From GCA-2746605 sp963704835 (GTDB lineage Bacteria; Bacteroidota; Ignavibacteria; Ignavibacteriales; Melioribacteraceae): a stretch of 64,000 nt of DNA. The notes beneath the pieces are model-generated. The model saw only the letters and a program-made list of their open reading frames with translations, searched no databases and was not told the origin of the DNA. The DNA is taken from NCBI GenBank assembly GCA_963704835.1, contig CAVPHW010000009.1, positions 178,414 through 242,413 on the forward strand, read 5' to 3'. The number at the start of each line of letters is the position of its first letter. Positions within the stretch are counted from its first letter, which is position 1. Of this stretch, positions 35,171 through 44,419 are shown piece by piece. The translations under genes and the position numbers were made by a program.

Positions 35171-36433
35171 ATGAAAAAAATAATTTTAATTGCAGCAATC
35201 TTTTTTATCTCCATTCCTTTAATAGGTCAAAGAGATTTAGAAAAAACAATGAATGAGTTCGTTAATCCTGATGAACTTGTGTCCATATCGGAATACACTC
35301 CTTTTGACAAAGCTTTAGAAATACTTAGTCAGATAAGTGAGCGTAAAACCGGGAAACGAATTGTAAGTACAGCCGGAGTTACATCACCAATTGGTGTAGA
35401 GGTAAGCAAACTTCCATATATGAAAGCACTGGTAATTATTGTTCAATATGGGAACCTTACTTTTGAAGAGAAGGAAAATGTAATTATTATTCATAAAAAA
35501 GTGTCTGATGCTAAAAATCTTACTGAAGAAACTTATGCTTCTATAGATTCGCGTGAAGTAAAAATCTCAGCAATATTTTTTGAAGCCGACGTAAATGAGC
35601 TGAGAGAAAGAGGCATCAACTGGGAATGGTTAATGTCCAGTTCTGGAGTATCACTTGGATCAAATTTACGTTCTTTTAATGAAGCCAAAGATGAAGAATC
35701 TTCTTCAAGTAGTACTACAACACAAAATCCTCCTGAATATTTGTTAAATGGAATGAATGAATTCACATCTGGTAATTGGACAGGCAGTGTTGAAGGTGTT
35801 TTCAAATTCTTTGAATCTGAAAATTTAGGAGAAGTAATTGCAAGACCAAAAGTTACTGTACGAGATAAAATGAAGGGAAGAATTCAGATTGGTTCAGATA
35901 TATCGATTAAACAACGTGATTTTGCTGGTAATGTTATTGACGCATTCTTTTCTACTGGCACCATCATTGATGTTGCGCCATATATCTATACAGAAGAGAA
36001 TCAAGACTACATTCTACTTAAAGTAAGTGCTGAAAGAAGTGCAGCAATACCTGGCGAAGTAACAACCGAAATTAAGAAAACAATTGTTTCAACTGATTTG
36101 CTAATGCTCTCCGGTGAAGAGAAAGTAATTGGTGGTCTATTTATAAACGAAGAAATTAATATTCGTCAAGGAATTCCTTTCCTAAAAGATTTGCCTTGGT
36201 GGGTATTTGGAATTAGGTATCTAACTGGTTACGATAGGACAAGTGTGACCAAGAAAGAAGTAATTATACTATTACAAGCTGAGTTAGTGCCAACGATAAA
36301 GGAAAGAGTTGCACAAAGAAAAGAAAATGAAATTGAAAATCAAATTGTTGAAGATCACGAATATTTGAAGAAGTATAAAATTAAACCTTTTAGAAAAGAA
36401 AACGATCAAAATAATTTTAAGTTAGATAACTAG
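35171..36433 (+). CDS. Secretin (PilQ/GspD-like)
   Basis: A 420-residue outer-membrane secretin. I take the ATG at 35171, which follows the previous stop by 1 bp and gives a clean signal peptide (MKKIILIAAIFFISIPLIGQ); a longer frame from 35102 would overlap the PilO-like gene. A short N-domain (about 30-125) precedes the C-terminal secretin domain (about 210-400) with the family signatures GEVIARPKVTVRDKMKGRIQ, VGG-type EEKVIGGLFINEEINI and GIPFLKDLPWW. It is shorter than typical PilQ, lacking AMIN and several N-domains. It would form the pore through which the pilus passes. Confidence 0.85.
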   Translation: MKKIILIAAIFFISIPLIGQRDLEKTMNEFVNPDELVSISEYTPFDKALEILSQISERKTGKRIVSTAGVTSPIGVEVSKLPYMKALVIIVQYGNLTFEEKENVIIIHKKVSDAKNLTEETYASIDSREVKISAIFFEADVNELRERGINWEWLMSSSGVSLGSNLRSFNEAKDEESSSSSTTTQNPPEYLLNGMNEFTSGNWTGSVEGVFKFFESENLGEVIARPKVTVRDKMKGRIQIGSDISIKQRDFAGNVIDAFFSTGTIIDVAPYIYTEENQDYILLKVSAERSAAIPGEVTTEIKKTIVSTDLLMLSGEEKVIGGLFINEEINIRQGIPFLKDLPWWVFGIRYLTGYDRTSVTKKEVIILLQAELVPTIKERVAQRKENEIENQIVEDHEYLKKYKIKPFRKENDQNNFKLDN

Positions 36434-36455
36434 ATTGTGATTTAACTAATCAATC

Positions 36456-36491
36456 AATTACCCAATTATGAAATATCATGGTTGGGTAATT
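36456..36491 (+). terminator. Stem-loop after the secretin gene
   Basis: AATTACCCAA and TTGGGTAATT form a perfect 10-bp stem around a 16-base loop, 22 bp after the secretin stop. The following tract is only weakly T-rich (CTATTATGA), so termination may be inefficient. Confidence 0.55.
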
Positions 36492-36542
36492 CTATTATGA
36501 AGAAGTATAAGAACACATTGAATATTAAACTGTTCACAAAAA

Positions 36543-39500
36543 ATGAAAATAAATGCTAAGCTATTAATACTTACTTTTACTATTATCGCTTTTATATCGA
36601 TAGTTTCTGCTTTCATTTACCACACACTTACAAAAGAATTGTTACTTACACAGCAATCAAAAAATCTTATTAATTCTGCCAACAATTTTATTTTTTCCTA
36701 TCAACAGTATGTTGATAATCTTGACGAAGATTTTCAGAAAAATTTTAAAGATGATCAAATCACTTTTGCTGATAGTGAAATAGATTTTTATTTTAGTGCT
36801 AAAAACGATTCATTGATTTCATCAAATATTATAAACTTAAGATTTGGTTTAAAAATCTATACTGATGTTACAACATTAAAAGAATTTTTTGATTTAAACA
36901 GAAACTTAATTGTTAGGCAAAAAAGGATTGATGGAGAAACTCTGTATTACGGAAAAATTATTAACACAAATATTCTAAACTCACTTTCAGAAAAAATAAG
37001 AGCTGATATTGCATTCGTAGAAAATGGAGTAATTTCATTCATGTCCAATAATATTGAGAATGAACAGTATCTTCCGTACCTAAGTAAAGCCGCAAGGGAG
37101 CTAAACGAAAAAAACAATTTTGAGTTAATTAAAGATAATGTTTACAATTACGATTTATTTGTAACCCATTATTCGGCATTGGGTACAGCTAACTTTGGGA
37201 AAGAGTTAGATTTTATTGTGTTCTCTATTTCTAATGAAGCTTATGCTTTTAGAAATACAATGAATATTGTTACCCTAGTAATTGTAATAGCTGGTATATT
37301 TTTAACTATTGTATTTCTGTTTTTATTTACCGGGAAGTTGAGGAAACAACTAGAGTATATTTCCAATAGCGTTAATGCAATTGCTAAAGGGAAACTTGAT
37401 ACGAGGGTAAAAATAATTTCGAATGATGAAATTGGAAAACTTGGTGAAGCATTTAATAACATGTTGGATGAAATTGAAAAACAAGAAAATTATGAAAAAG
37501 AGTATACTGAATTTATTGCGCTGATTAATAAAAATCCATCGCTTGAAGAAATTGGGGATGTAACTATAAAAAAAATAATCTCACTAACTAATGTTAATGT
37601 TGGTGCTATATATTTGTTAGAGAATAATATTCTGACTTCGTTATCTTCGTATGGAGTCCCCCAGCAGCAGAACAAAACAATAGAAGAATCCAGTTTTTAT
37701 AAGCGTGCAATTGAAAATGAAGATCTTATAGAAATTCAATTCGAGGACAATCATCCAGTAGTAAAAACAGGATTAGCTGAGCTTAAAATTAACTATCTGT
37801 ATATATTGCCAATTATTTACAATAATAGAATTATTGCAATTGTAGAACTGGCATCTGTTAATAAACCAATAAGCAACGTTAGAGATTATTACAATAAAAT
37901 TAAAGATCAGTTAGCTATTGGAATTGCAAATGGTAAAGCTTTTAATAAGCTTCAGAAATTGGTTGATGAGTTACAGAGATTGAATTTTGCTTATCAGCAA
38001 CAAAATACTGAGATAACCGAAAAAAATATTGAACTTCTTGATCTTCATGATAAATTAAAAAAAGGGACCGAAGAATTAGAAGTTCAAAGATCGAAAGCTG
38101 TTGAATCTGCAAAGTTAAAATCGCAATTTTTAGCTAATATGTCCCATGAACTTAGAACTCCTCAAAATTCTATACTTGGTTTAACTGAATTGATTCTGAA
38201 TGATAAAACTACAGATTCAAAAACAAGAGAAAGGTTAAATGTTGTACTAAGAAATGGTAAGAAGTTATTAAATCTTATTGAAAACATTCTTGAGTTTTCA
38301 AAATTAGAATCCGGGAATATTAGCGTAACTGAATCAGAGATATTATTAAGTGACTTAATCGGCGAAGTAAAATCCTTTATATCACCAATATTCTTAGAAA
38401 GGGAATTAAGCTTTAAAATTAATTATCCCGAAGATTGTGATTACTTACTAAGATCTGATATTAAAAAAATTGAACAAATCGTTTACAATTTAGTTGGGAA
38501 TGCAGCTAAATTTACCAAAGAGGGTTACGTTAAATTATTATTTGATGTGCATGATACTGATTTAGTAGTTTCTGTGGAGGATAGTGGTCCTGGTATTTTA
38601 GAAGAAGATAGAAAAATTATTTTTGAAGAATTCAGACAAGCTGACGCAAGCTTAAATAGAAAATTTAGCGGAACTGGTTTAGGATTAGCAATTTGCAAAA
38701 GGTATAGCGATCTGCTACAAGGAGAAATTAAGGTTATTTCAGAAATTGGTGCCGGATCAAAATTCATTGTTCATTTACCACAAGTTATCAAATCCGTTCA
38801 TCCAAATGATTTTAGTAAAACTGAAGTAACTCAACTAGGCAGAGCATTTAAGGCGATAATCATTTCTGAGGGTGAAGATGCCATAAAACTAATTGGTGAT
38901 TATCTTAAATCCAATGATATACTTGTTGAATCACCGAATTTATCAGGGTTCAACTTCGACACAATTTTAAAAAGCTTACCCGATGTGATTATACTTGATG
39001 TTCTAGCAAAAGAATTGAATGGCTGGCAATTACTAAACGAACTTAAGAAGAACAAAACACTTTTAAAAATCCCTGTTGTTTTAATCAATATGGATGAAGA
39101 AGCGAATTGTGGTTTTGGGTTTAACATTTATGATTTTGTTGCGGACGAATTTAACCGATCAAATATTATTAAAGCTGTTGAGAATATTGAGAAAATCCAA
39201 AGTATCAAATTTAGAAAAATTTTATTAGTTCAAGATGATGAACAATATATTAAAAATGAGAATGAACTAATTAGTGATAATATCAAAATATATCATGCTA
39301 ATGGCAAATCACCAATATGTGATTTAATAAAGCAATACGACCCAGATTTAATAATGGTTGACTTATACTCAAACAAGTTTGACTCTTTCCGAATAATTAA
39401 TGATATAAACGAAGATATATTTTCTAAGAATATACCAGTAATTTCTTTTATTCATGATTTATCTGATATTGAGGAAATAAATAGAATAAACAATTCATTG

Positions 39501-40040
39501 TTTGAAACAACTCTTGTTCTACAACATCATCCATTAGATGTTCTTAAAATAATTAGAGATAGAATAGAGTTAATTGATGTCTCTATTTTCCAAAATAACA
39601 ATAGTACTGTTTCAAATGTACCATCTATTAAATATAAGTCAACTATTAGCTCAAAAAAAGAATCTGATACGTTTAGCGTCCTTGTTGTTGATGATGATCA
39701 GGATGCAAGATTTACCATTGGCGAAATCATTAAATCACTGGGATACAATCCACTCTATGCAAGCGATGGATTTGAATGTATAGAAATTCTTACTTCAGAA
39801 AAACCAGACTTAATTCTTCTAGATATAATGATGCCACAAATGGATGGATTTCAGACAATAAAAAAAATTAGAAATAATATTAGTACTAAGGAATTAAAAG
39901 TATTTGCATTAACAGCTTATGCAATGCTTTCTGATAGAGAAATAATAGAAAAGAATGGTTTCGATGGTTTATTTTCTAAACCAATTAATACCGTTCAACT
40001 AGAGAATAAATTAAAAAGCATTTTTAACTTTGTTGTATGA
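36543..40040 (+). CDS. Transmembrane hybrid histidine kinase with three receiver domains
   Basis: A 1165-residue hybrid kinase. TM1 (about 7-28) and TM2 (about 239-262) bracket a periplasmic sensor. HAMP (about 263-315), GAF (about 320-475) and a coiled coil follow. HisKA has phospho-acceptor His535 in FLANMSHELRTPQNS, and HATPase_c (about 640-755) has DSGPGI and GTGLGLAICKRY. Then come three receivers. The first two (about 770-885 and 890-1010) are degenerate, starting IIISEGED and ILLVQDDEQ. The third (about 1040-1160) is complete with VVDDDQD, Asp1094 in LLDIMMPQMDG and a C-terminal SKPIN. The usual H-box proline-leucine is Pro-Gln here. It overlaps the next gene by 4 bp. Confidence 0.9.
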   Translation: MKINAKLLILTFTIIAFISIVSAFIYHTLTKELLLTQQSKNLINSANNFIFSYQQYVDNLDEDFQKNFKDDQITFADSEIDFYFSAKNDSLISSNIINLRFGLKIYTDVTTLKEFFDLNRNLIVRQKRIDGETLYYGKIINTNILNSLSEKIRADIAFVENGVISFMSNNIENEQYLPYLSKAARELNEKNNFELIKDNVYNYDLFVTHYSALGTANFGKELDFIVFSISNEAYAFRNTMNIVTLVIVIAGIFLTIVFLFLFTGKLRKQLEYISNSVNAIAKGKLDTRVKIISNDEIGKLGEAFNNMLDEIEKQENYEKEYTEFIALINKNPSLEEIGDVTIKKIISLTNVNVGAIYLLENNILTSLSSYGVPQQQNKTIEESSFYKRAIENEDLIEIQFEDNHPVVKTGLAELKINYLYILPIIYNNRIIAIVELASVNKPISNVRDYYNKIKDQLAIGIANGKAFNKLQKLVDELQRLNFAYQQQNTEITEKNIELLDLHDKLKKGTEELEVQRSKAVESAKLKSQFLANMSHELRTPQNSILGLTELILNDKTTDSKTRERLNVVLRNGKKLLNLIENILEFSKLESGNISVTESEILLSDLIGEVKSFISPIFLERELSFKINYPEDCDYLLRSDIKKIEQIVYNLVGNAAKFTKEGYVKLLFDVHDTDLVVSVEDSGPGILEEDRKIIFEEFRQADASLNRKFSGTGLGLAICKRYSDLLQGEIKVISEIGAGSKFIVHLPQVIKSVHPNDFSKTEVTQLGRAFKAIIISEGEDAIKLIGDYLKSNDILVESPNLSGFNFDTILKSLPDVIILDVLAKELNGWQLLNELKKNKTLLKIPVVLINMDEEANCGFGFNIYDFVADEFNRSNIIKAVENIEKIQSIKFRKILLVQDDEQYIKNENELISDNIKIYHANGKSPICDLIKQYDPDLIMVDLYSNKFDSFRIINDINEDIFSKNIPVISFIHDLSDIEEINRINNSLFETTLVLQHHPLDVLKIIRDRIELIDVSIFQNNNSTVSNVPSIKYKSTISSKKESDTFSVLVVDDDQDARFTIGEIIKSLGYNPLYASDGFECIEILTSEKPDLILLDIMMPQMDGFQTIKKIRNNISTKELKVFALTAYAMLSDREIIEKNGFDGLFSKPINTVQLENKLKSIFNFVV

Positions 40041-40738
40041 AAAATCTATATAAAATATTAGTTGTTGATGATCAACCCGATAACGTTTTCCTATTGGAAG
40101 ATAGATTAAATAAAGAGGGCTTTAGTGTAATTAAAGCTTATGATGGGAATTCTGCCATTCAGAAAGCTATAATTGAGAGACCAGATTTAATACTTTTGGA
40201 TGTAATGATGCCCGATATTGATGGATTTGAAGTTTGTAAAATTCTGAGCAATAAGGAAACAACAAGTCTAATACCAATTATTATGGTTACTGCTTTAAAT
40301 TCTACCACAGATATAGAACGAGGTTTTGAGTCCGGAGCTTTTGATTTTATTAAAAAACCTTTTAATAGAGCAGAACTTTTAGCAAGAGTAAAAGCAGCAC
40401 TTAGATTTATTGAGACTAACAAACTGTTTCTTGACTTAGAAAAAATAAATACATTTTCGGCAACAGTTAAGAAAACAAATCATGAGATTAAACAACCACT
40501 TACTTTGATCAATCTTTCTGTAACTGCGCTTAAAAGAGAACTTGATGGAAATTCATATAACAAAGATTCTGTTATGAAAAGAATTAAATTTATTGAAACT
40601 GCTGTTAAAGATATTTTAGCAGTAATGAATGAAATGACAAAGATTAAAGAACCGGAAGTTGGTGAATATTTGAAAAACTTGAAAGCAAATGAGTTTAAAA
40701 TTGGAGAAGTTGTAAGTTCCTTAAATCAATCTGCTTAA
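40037..40738 (+). CDS. Receiver domain fused to an ATPase-less DHp-like helix pair
   Basis: A 233-residue protein. The receiver domain (residues 5-125) is complete: Asp11/Asp12, Asp55 in LLDVMMPDIDG, FIKKPF with Lys107. The remainder (about 130-215) resembles a histidine-kinase dimerisation domain, with an H-box-like TNHEIKQPLTLINLSV around His149, but no ATP-binding domain follows. It could be a phosphotransfer or scaffold protein that takes phosphate from the hybrid kinase, with which it overlaps by 4 bp (ATGA). Alternatively it is a truncated kinase. Its 3' end overlaps the convergent gene at 40721-41779 by 18 bp. Confidence 0.8.
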   Translation: MKNLYKILVVDDQPDNVFLLEDRLNKEGFSVIKAYDGNSAIQKAIIERPDLILLDVMMPDIDGFEVCKILSNKETTSLIPIIMVTALNSTTDIERGFESGAFDFIKKPFNRAELLARVKAALRFIETNKLFLDLEKINTFSATVKKTNHEIKQPLTLINLSVTALKRELDGNSYNKDSVMKRIKFIETAVKDILAVMNEMTKIKEPEVGEYLKNLKANEFKIGEVVSSLNQSA

Positions 40739-41779
40739 AATGTTTTGAACCATATCAAAACTATATGGTTTAATCAAAATTTCTGTTACTTGCCCACTGT
40801 TCTTAAAAGATTCAATATTTGATCCAGAAGTTAATACTATTGGAATATTTATCTGCCTGGCTTTTATTTGGTGAATACACTCTATACCATCCATAACTGG
40901 CATGGTTTTATCAATAATTAGTAAATCTACAATGTTGTTTTCTAAAAGGTTAAGCACTTCTTTTCCGTTTGAAGCTGATAACGTTTTTATTTTAAGTGAG
41001 CCCAATAAATCTCTTAGAACTTCCAGCTGGAATAAATTATCCTCTGCTATTAATATTGTCTTATCAGTATAGATTTTATTTAGTTTCATCTTTTTGATTG
41101 TCGGGAACAATATTTTAAAGGTCGTTCTTTTACCAATTTCAGACTCAACAGAAATAATGCCGAAATTCAAGTCAACCATTTCTTTAACAATAGCCAAACC
41201 CAAACCCTGGTTTGAACCGGTTTTAGTTGAATATCCTTCAGAAAAAATGTTCTTTATATTTTCTTTAGAAATACCTGGACCATTATCTTCTATAACTAAT
41301 TCTACAAACTCATCGCTATTAACGACTGATTGATTTAGTGTAATATTAATAATAGAATTTACATCAGCTTCTTCAGCATTTTTTACAACATTGATAATGA
41401 TACGAGATAACTCGGTTGTGTTTCCTGAGATTTTATCATTACTGCTATTGTTGGTATAAAAGTATTTTTGATTTTTACCTATAAGTGATAGAGTATTAGA
41501 AACTACATTGTGCAAACTTATATTCTCTTTGTAAGTATTCGATGAATTATTGGAGGTTAATTGATTAATTATTTGAGAAGCGAGTAACGCGTTGTTTTTT
41601 ACTTTTGTTATTACTTCAAGAGATTTTGAATTAGAACCTAAATACTCGTTTACTAAATCCAACCCATTTATAACGTTATTAATTATGTTGTTTAAATCAT
41701 GAGTGATTTTTTGTAAATCTTTTTTGCTAATATCCAAGGAAACATTTGGAGAAGTAATATGGTGGTTATTACCACTCAT
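40721..41779 (-). CDS. Histidine kinase with C-terminal receiver
   Basis: A 352-residue protein without a visible sensor domain. A DHp-like segment with His27 (KKDLQKITHDLNNIINNVIN) is followed by HATPase_c (about 100-225; NVVKNAEEA, IEDNGPGIS, NQGLGLAIVKEM) and a receiver (about 238-350; LIAEDN, IIDKTMPVMDG, LIKPYS). NtrB-like N-boxes with HDLNN are typical of kinases that partner sigma-54 activators. The gene begins directly after the stop of the NtrC-family gene (41780), so the two are surely co-transcribed. Lack of a sensor suggests it listens to another kinase or a protein partner. Confidence 0.87.
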   Translation of the reverse strand: MSGNNHHITSPNVSLDISKKDLQKITHDLNNIINNVINGLDLVNEYLGSNSKSLEVITKVKNNALLASQIINQLTSNNSSNTYKENISLHNVVSNTLSLIGKNQKYFYTNNSSNDKISGNTTELSRIIINVVKNAEEADVNSIINITLNQSVVNSDEFVELVIEDNGPGISKENIKNIFSEGYSTKTGSNQGLGLAIVKEMVDLNFGIISVESEIGKRTTFKILFPTIKKMKLNKIYTDKTILIAEDNLFQLEVLRDLLGSLKIKTLSASNGKEVLNLLENNIVDLLIIDKTMPVMDGIECIHQIKARQINIPIVLTSGSNIESFKNSGQVTEILIKPYSFDMVQNILSRLI

Positions 41780-43126
41780 TTATTTTAAGCTATATTTCTT
41801 AATTTTTGTATAAAGGGTTTTTTGACTAATCCCTAATATTCTAGCAGTATTTTCTCTGTTCCAGTCATTTTTTCTAAGAGCCTTATGAATATGTGTTTTT
41901 TCAACTTCTTCTAGATTAAGAGTTTCTTGGTCATCCTCTTCATCGAACTCAGGTTGTGAATAAAACGCCGGTAAATTTAGATCTTTTACCTCTATTGAAC
42001 TTCCTTCAGCAAAAATAATTGCTCGTTCAATTACATGTTCAAGTTCTCTTACGTTTCCAGGGAATTCATAGTTTTGGAGTGCATGTTTTGCTTCGTTAGA
42101 TAAAATTTTAGGCGAATGAATGGAGCATTTCCTTTTCAAGAAAAACTCAGCTAACATTAATATGTCGTTTTCTCTTTCAACCAAAGGTGGGATTGTTAGA
42201 GTAATTACGTTGAGTCTAAACAATAAATCTCTTCTAAATTTCTTTTGTTCAGCAAATTCCATTAAATTTCTATTAGTAGCAGCAATTATTCTAATATTAG
42301 AAGAGTGTGTAGTTACGCCACCAATTCTACGGAATTCTCCATTCTCCAAAAACCGTAATAATTTAGGTTGAAGAGTTAAACTTAATTCACCAATTTCATC
42401 CAAGAAAAGAGTTCCACCATCTGCAATTTCAACAAGACCTTGTTTTGATGTTTTGGCATCAGTAAATGCCCCTTTTTCATAACCAAATAATTCACTTTCC
42501 ATCAACTGATCAGGTAGTGAAGCACAATTAATAGCAACCAAAGGTTTGGAATTTCTATAGGAATGTTGATGAATGAATTCAGCAAACAATTCTTTCCCGG
42601 TTCCAGTCTCTCCTTCTAACAGAATGTTGGAGTCAGAAACAGCAGCTCTTTCTGCTAGATAAATTATTTCTTTAATTTGCTTGCTGTTCCCGATGATATT
42701 TAAATTGTTGTGTTTTTCAACCTTACTAGCGAGAATTGTATTGTTCTCAATTAATTCTCTATGCTTAATAGCTCGTTCAATTGTAATTAGCAATTGTTGA
42801 AAGTCATATGGTTTGTTAATAAAATCGTAGGCTCCAAGTTTTATGCATTCGATAGCTGTCCGCATATCTGATTGAGCGGTTAAAACAATTACTTGTAAGC
42901 GAGGTTTATTTTCGGATGTAAATCTTAATACCTTTTCTCCCGAAACATACTGCATCTCAAGATCCAGTAATAAGATATCATAATTTTTCTCTTTTAATTT
43001 TTCAATTGCGTACTTACCATCATAAACAATATCTACGGAATAGTTTTGACTAATTAACTCTTCCTTTAACAAATAACAAAGAGTTTCATCATCATCGGCA
43101 ATTAAAATTTTAAAACTTTTATCCAT
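41780..43126 (-). CDS. NtrC-family sigma-54-dependent response regulator
   Basis: A 448-residue activator. The receiver (1-120) has phospho-acceptor Asp55 and Lys105. The AAA+ domain (about 140-375) has Walker A GETGTGKE (172-179), Walker B in GGTLFLDEIGELSL, and the sensor and arginine-finger region FRRDLLFRLNVI. A Fis-type helix-turn-helix ends the protein (about 402-448, NTARILGISQKTLYTKIKKY). The sigma-54-contacting loop reads GAFTDA (219-224) instead of GAFTGA. Likely targets are the two sigma-54-type promoters at 27119 and 27718 before the pilin-like genes, making this a PilR-like regulator; that link is inferred. Confidence 0.92.
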   Translation of the reverse strand: MDKSFKILIADDDETLCYLLKEELISQNYSVDIVYDGKYAIEKLKEKNYDILLLDLEMQYVSGEKVLRFTSENKPRLQVIVLTAQSDMRTAIECIKLGAYDFINKPYDFQQLLITIERAIKHRELIENNTILASKVEKHNNLNIIGNSKQIKEIIYLAERAAVSDSNILLEGETGTGKELFAEFIHQHSYRNSKPLVAINCASLPDQLMESELFGYEKGAFTDAKTSKQGLVEIADGGTLFLDEIGELSLTLQPKLLRFLENGEFRRIGGVTTHSSNIRIIAATNRNLMEFAEQKKFRRDLLFRLNVITLTIPPLVERENDILMLAEFFLKRKCSIHSPKILSNEAKHALQNYEFPGNVRELEHVIERAIIFAEGSSIEVKDLNLPAFYSQPEFDEEDDQETLNLEEVEKTHIHKALRKNDWNRENTARILGISQKTLYTKIKKYSLK

Positions 43127-43336
43127 GTAGGTTAACTTTTGTAAAGTTGAAAAGCTTTCCCATTAATTTAATGGAAATATTTACGTTGTAAAGGCTTTTT
43201 GCTAATTATTAGCATTATTCTATGTATTATAGTCGAAATCAATTCGGAAATATTTATATGTTAATTTGACTTAAAAAAAATGAAAATTAGTTGGAAATAA
43301 ATAAGAAATATTGGTAAATTTGAAGTCTTGAAATTT

Positions 43337-43408
43337 GGGCGCGTAGCTCAGTGGTAGAGCATCTGCCTTTTAAGCAGAGGGTCGGTGGTTCGAGACCACC
43401 CGCGCTCA
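43337..43408 (+). tRNA. tRNA-Lys (anticodon TTT)
   Basis: A full cloverleaf: acceptor GGGCGCG pairs with CGCGCTC (one G-U), then D-arm GCTC/GAGC, an anticodon stem TCTGC/GCAGA with loop CTTTTAA (anticodon TTT), and T-arm GGTGG-TTCGAGA-CCACC. The discriminator base is A at 43408 and CCA is not encoded. It is followed by a terminator. Genes of an apparent integrated element begin just downstream, so the 3' end may be an attachment site. Confidence 0.96.
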
Positions 43409-43414
43409 CGCCTT

Positions 43415-43456
43415 AAACCCTTATAGGACATTAGTCTTATGAGGGTTTTGCTTTTT
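43415..43456 (+). terminator. Terminator after tRNA-Lys
   Basis: AAACCCT...ATA pairs imperfectly with TTATGAGGGTTT around a loop of about 8-10 bases, followed by TTTTGCTTTTT. No other feature is visible up to the next gene except a partial direct repeat (GGGAGTAA twice at 43471-43488). Confidence 0.7.
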
Positions 43457-43782
43457 AAAGAAAAAGAAGGGGAGTAAAAAGGGAGTAATTTTTTTAGTAA
43501 AATTTTCTTTTTTATTTATTTTGAAAATAAATTTGCCCCTGAGTGAAAAAATTAATATAATATACTAGGGACCAGATAAAATAATTTACGGTTCAAATCA
43601 GATTCAAGTCAAATGCAGATGTAGTTTCAAATTAAGTGGTAATTACCTTCAATTGACTTTCCTCGATACACTTCAAAGATATACCCTAAAATATGTCTTA
43701 CAAATTAAGAAGGAGCAATAATACTAGTGGAACCAGCACTATATCTGGGAATAATCCATCAAATAATAATGGAGGAAGTGAA

Positions 43783-44079
43783 ATGCAAAATTTATATGAG
43801 AATAAGGACTTTTACTTGTCTGCATTCCTAATGGCCTCGGGGCTTGATTTGGTTGAGCACCGTCGAAAAGGGGCGATTACGGTCTTCGGGTTTGAAAATA
43901 ATAATAAGTTAAAACAACTCGTTGATCAATACTATGCCATGAGAGGATCGGTAAAGCCGATGCAATATGGTACATACATCCGCAATCTGAAGAGCATTTT
44001 ACACAATGCGTTCTCAGAATCTAATTCAGAGGTAAATTATGTCAAACAAATCAAACAAGGAAATTTATCAAGAGGTTAA
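43783..44079 (+). CDS. DUF5659-like small protein
   Basis: A 98-residue protein that matches my recollection of DUF5659: FYLSAFLMASGLDLVEHRRK, a TVFGFENN strand, QLVDQYYAMRGSVKPMQY and YIRNLKSIL. Such proteins occur in phages, plasmids and integrated elements; function unknown. I choose the ATG at 43783 because GGAGG at 43771-43775 sits at ideal distance. A longer frame from 43693 would add a low-complexity Ser/Asn/Gly head with no such site. It overlaps the primase gene by 41 bp. Confidence 0.7.
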   Translation: MQNLYENKDFYLSAFLMASGLDLVEHRRKGAITVFGFENNNKLKQLVDQYYAMRGSVKPMQYGTYIRNLKSILHNAFSESNSEVNYVKQIKQGNLSRG

Positions 44080-44419
44080 AAATAGCCTCAGTATAACAGA
44101 TGTTGTGACCCGTCTAGGAGCACAACTAAATTCACAAAGTAAAAATACATTAGTAGGAAATTGCCCGGTTGGACACCCGTCCAGCAGTAAAAAATCATTC
44201 CACGTAGATCCTCACAAACAGTTATGCCATTGCTTCAACTGTGGTATTGGCGGAGACGTATTCTCGGTTGTTGAATCAGTGAAAAAAATAAGCAACTGGG
44301 AAGCATTGAAATGGTTAGTCGAAGAGTTTGATCTTGAAGATCGACACTTCTCAACACCAACACAACCCCAAACCAACCCCTCAAGAAATTCTGGAAAGAA
44401 ATGCATTACTAAAACGTAG
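44039..44419 (+). CDS. CHC2 zinc-finger N-terminus of an element primase (frameshifted)
   Basis: A 126-residue frame with a DnaG-type zinc-binding domain: CPVGH ... FHVDPHKQLCHCFNCG and the following GGDVFSVVE. It ends out of frame after a CCCC run at 44377-44380. Removing one C continues the protein as TNP-QEILERNALLKRSFLF in the frame of 44328-45638. A GAGG at 44029-44032 supports the ATG at 44039. The zinc domain recognises template for primer synthesis during element replication. Confidence 0.82.
   Translation: MSNKSNKEIYQEVKNSLSITDVVTRLGAQLNSQSKNTLVGNCPVGHPSSSKKSFHVDPHKQLCHCFNCGIGGDVFSVVESVKKISNWEALKWLVEEFDLEDRHFSTPTQPQTNPSRNSGKKCITKT

Noticed and set aside
43409..43692. Search for an integrase or attachment repeat beside tRNA-Lys
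   Set aside because: No tyrosine or serine recombinase frame and no second copy of the tRNA 3' end could be found here or near 48.1 or 56.5 kb; only GGGAGTAA twice, which is too short to call.
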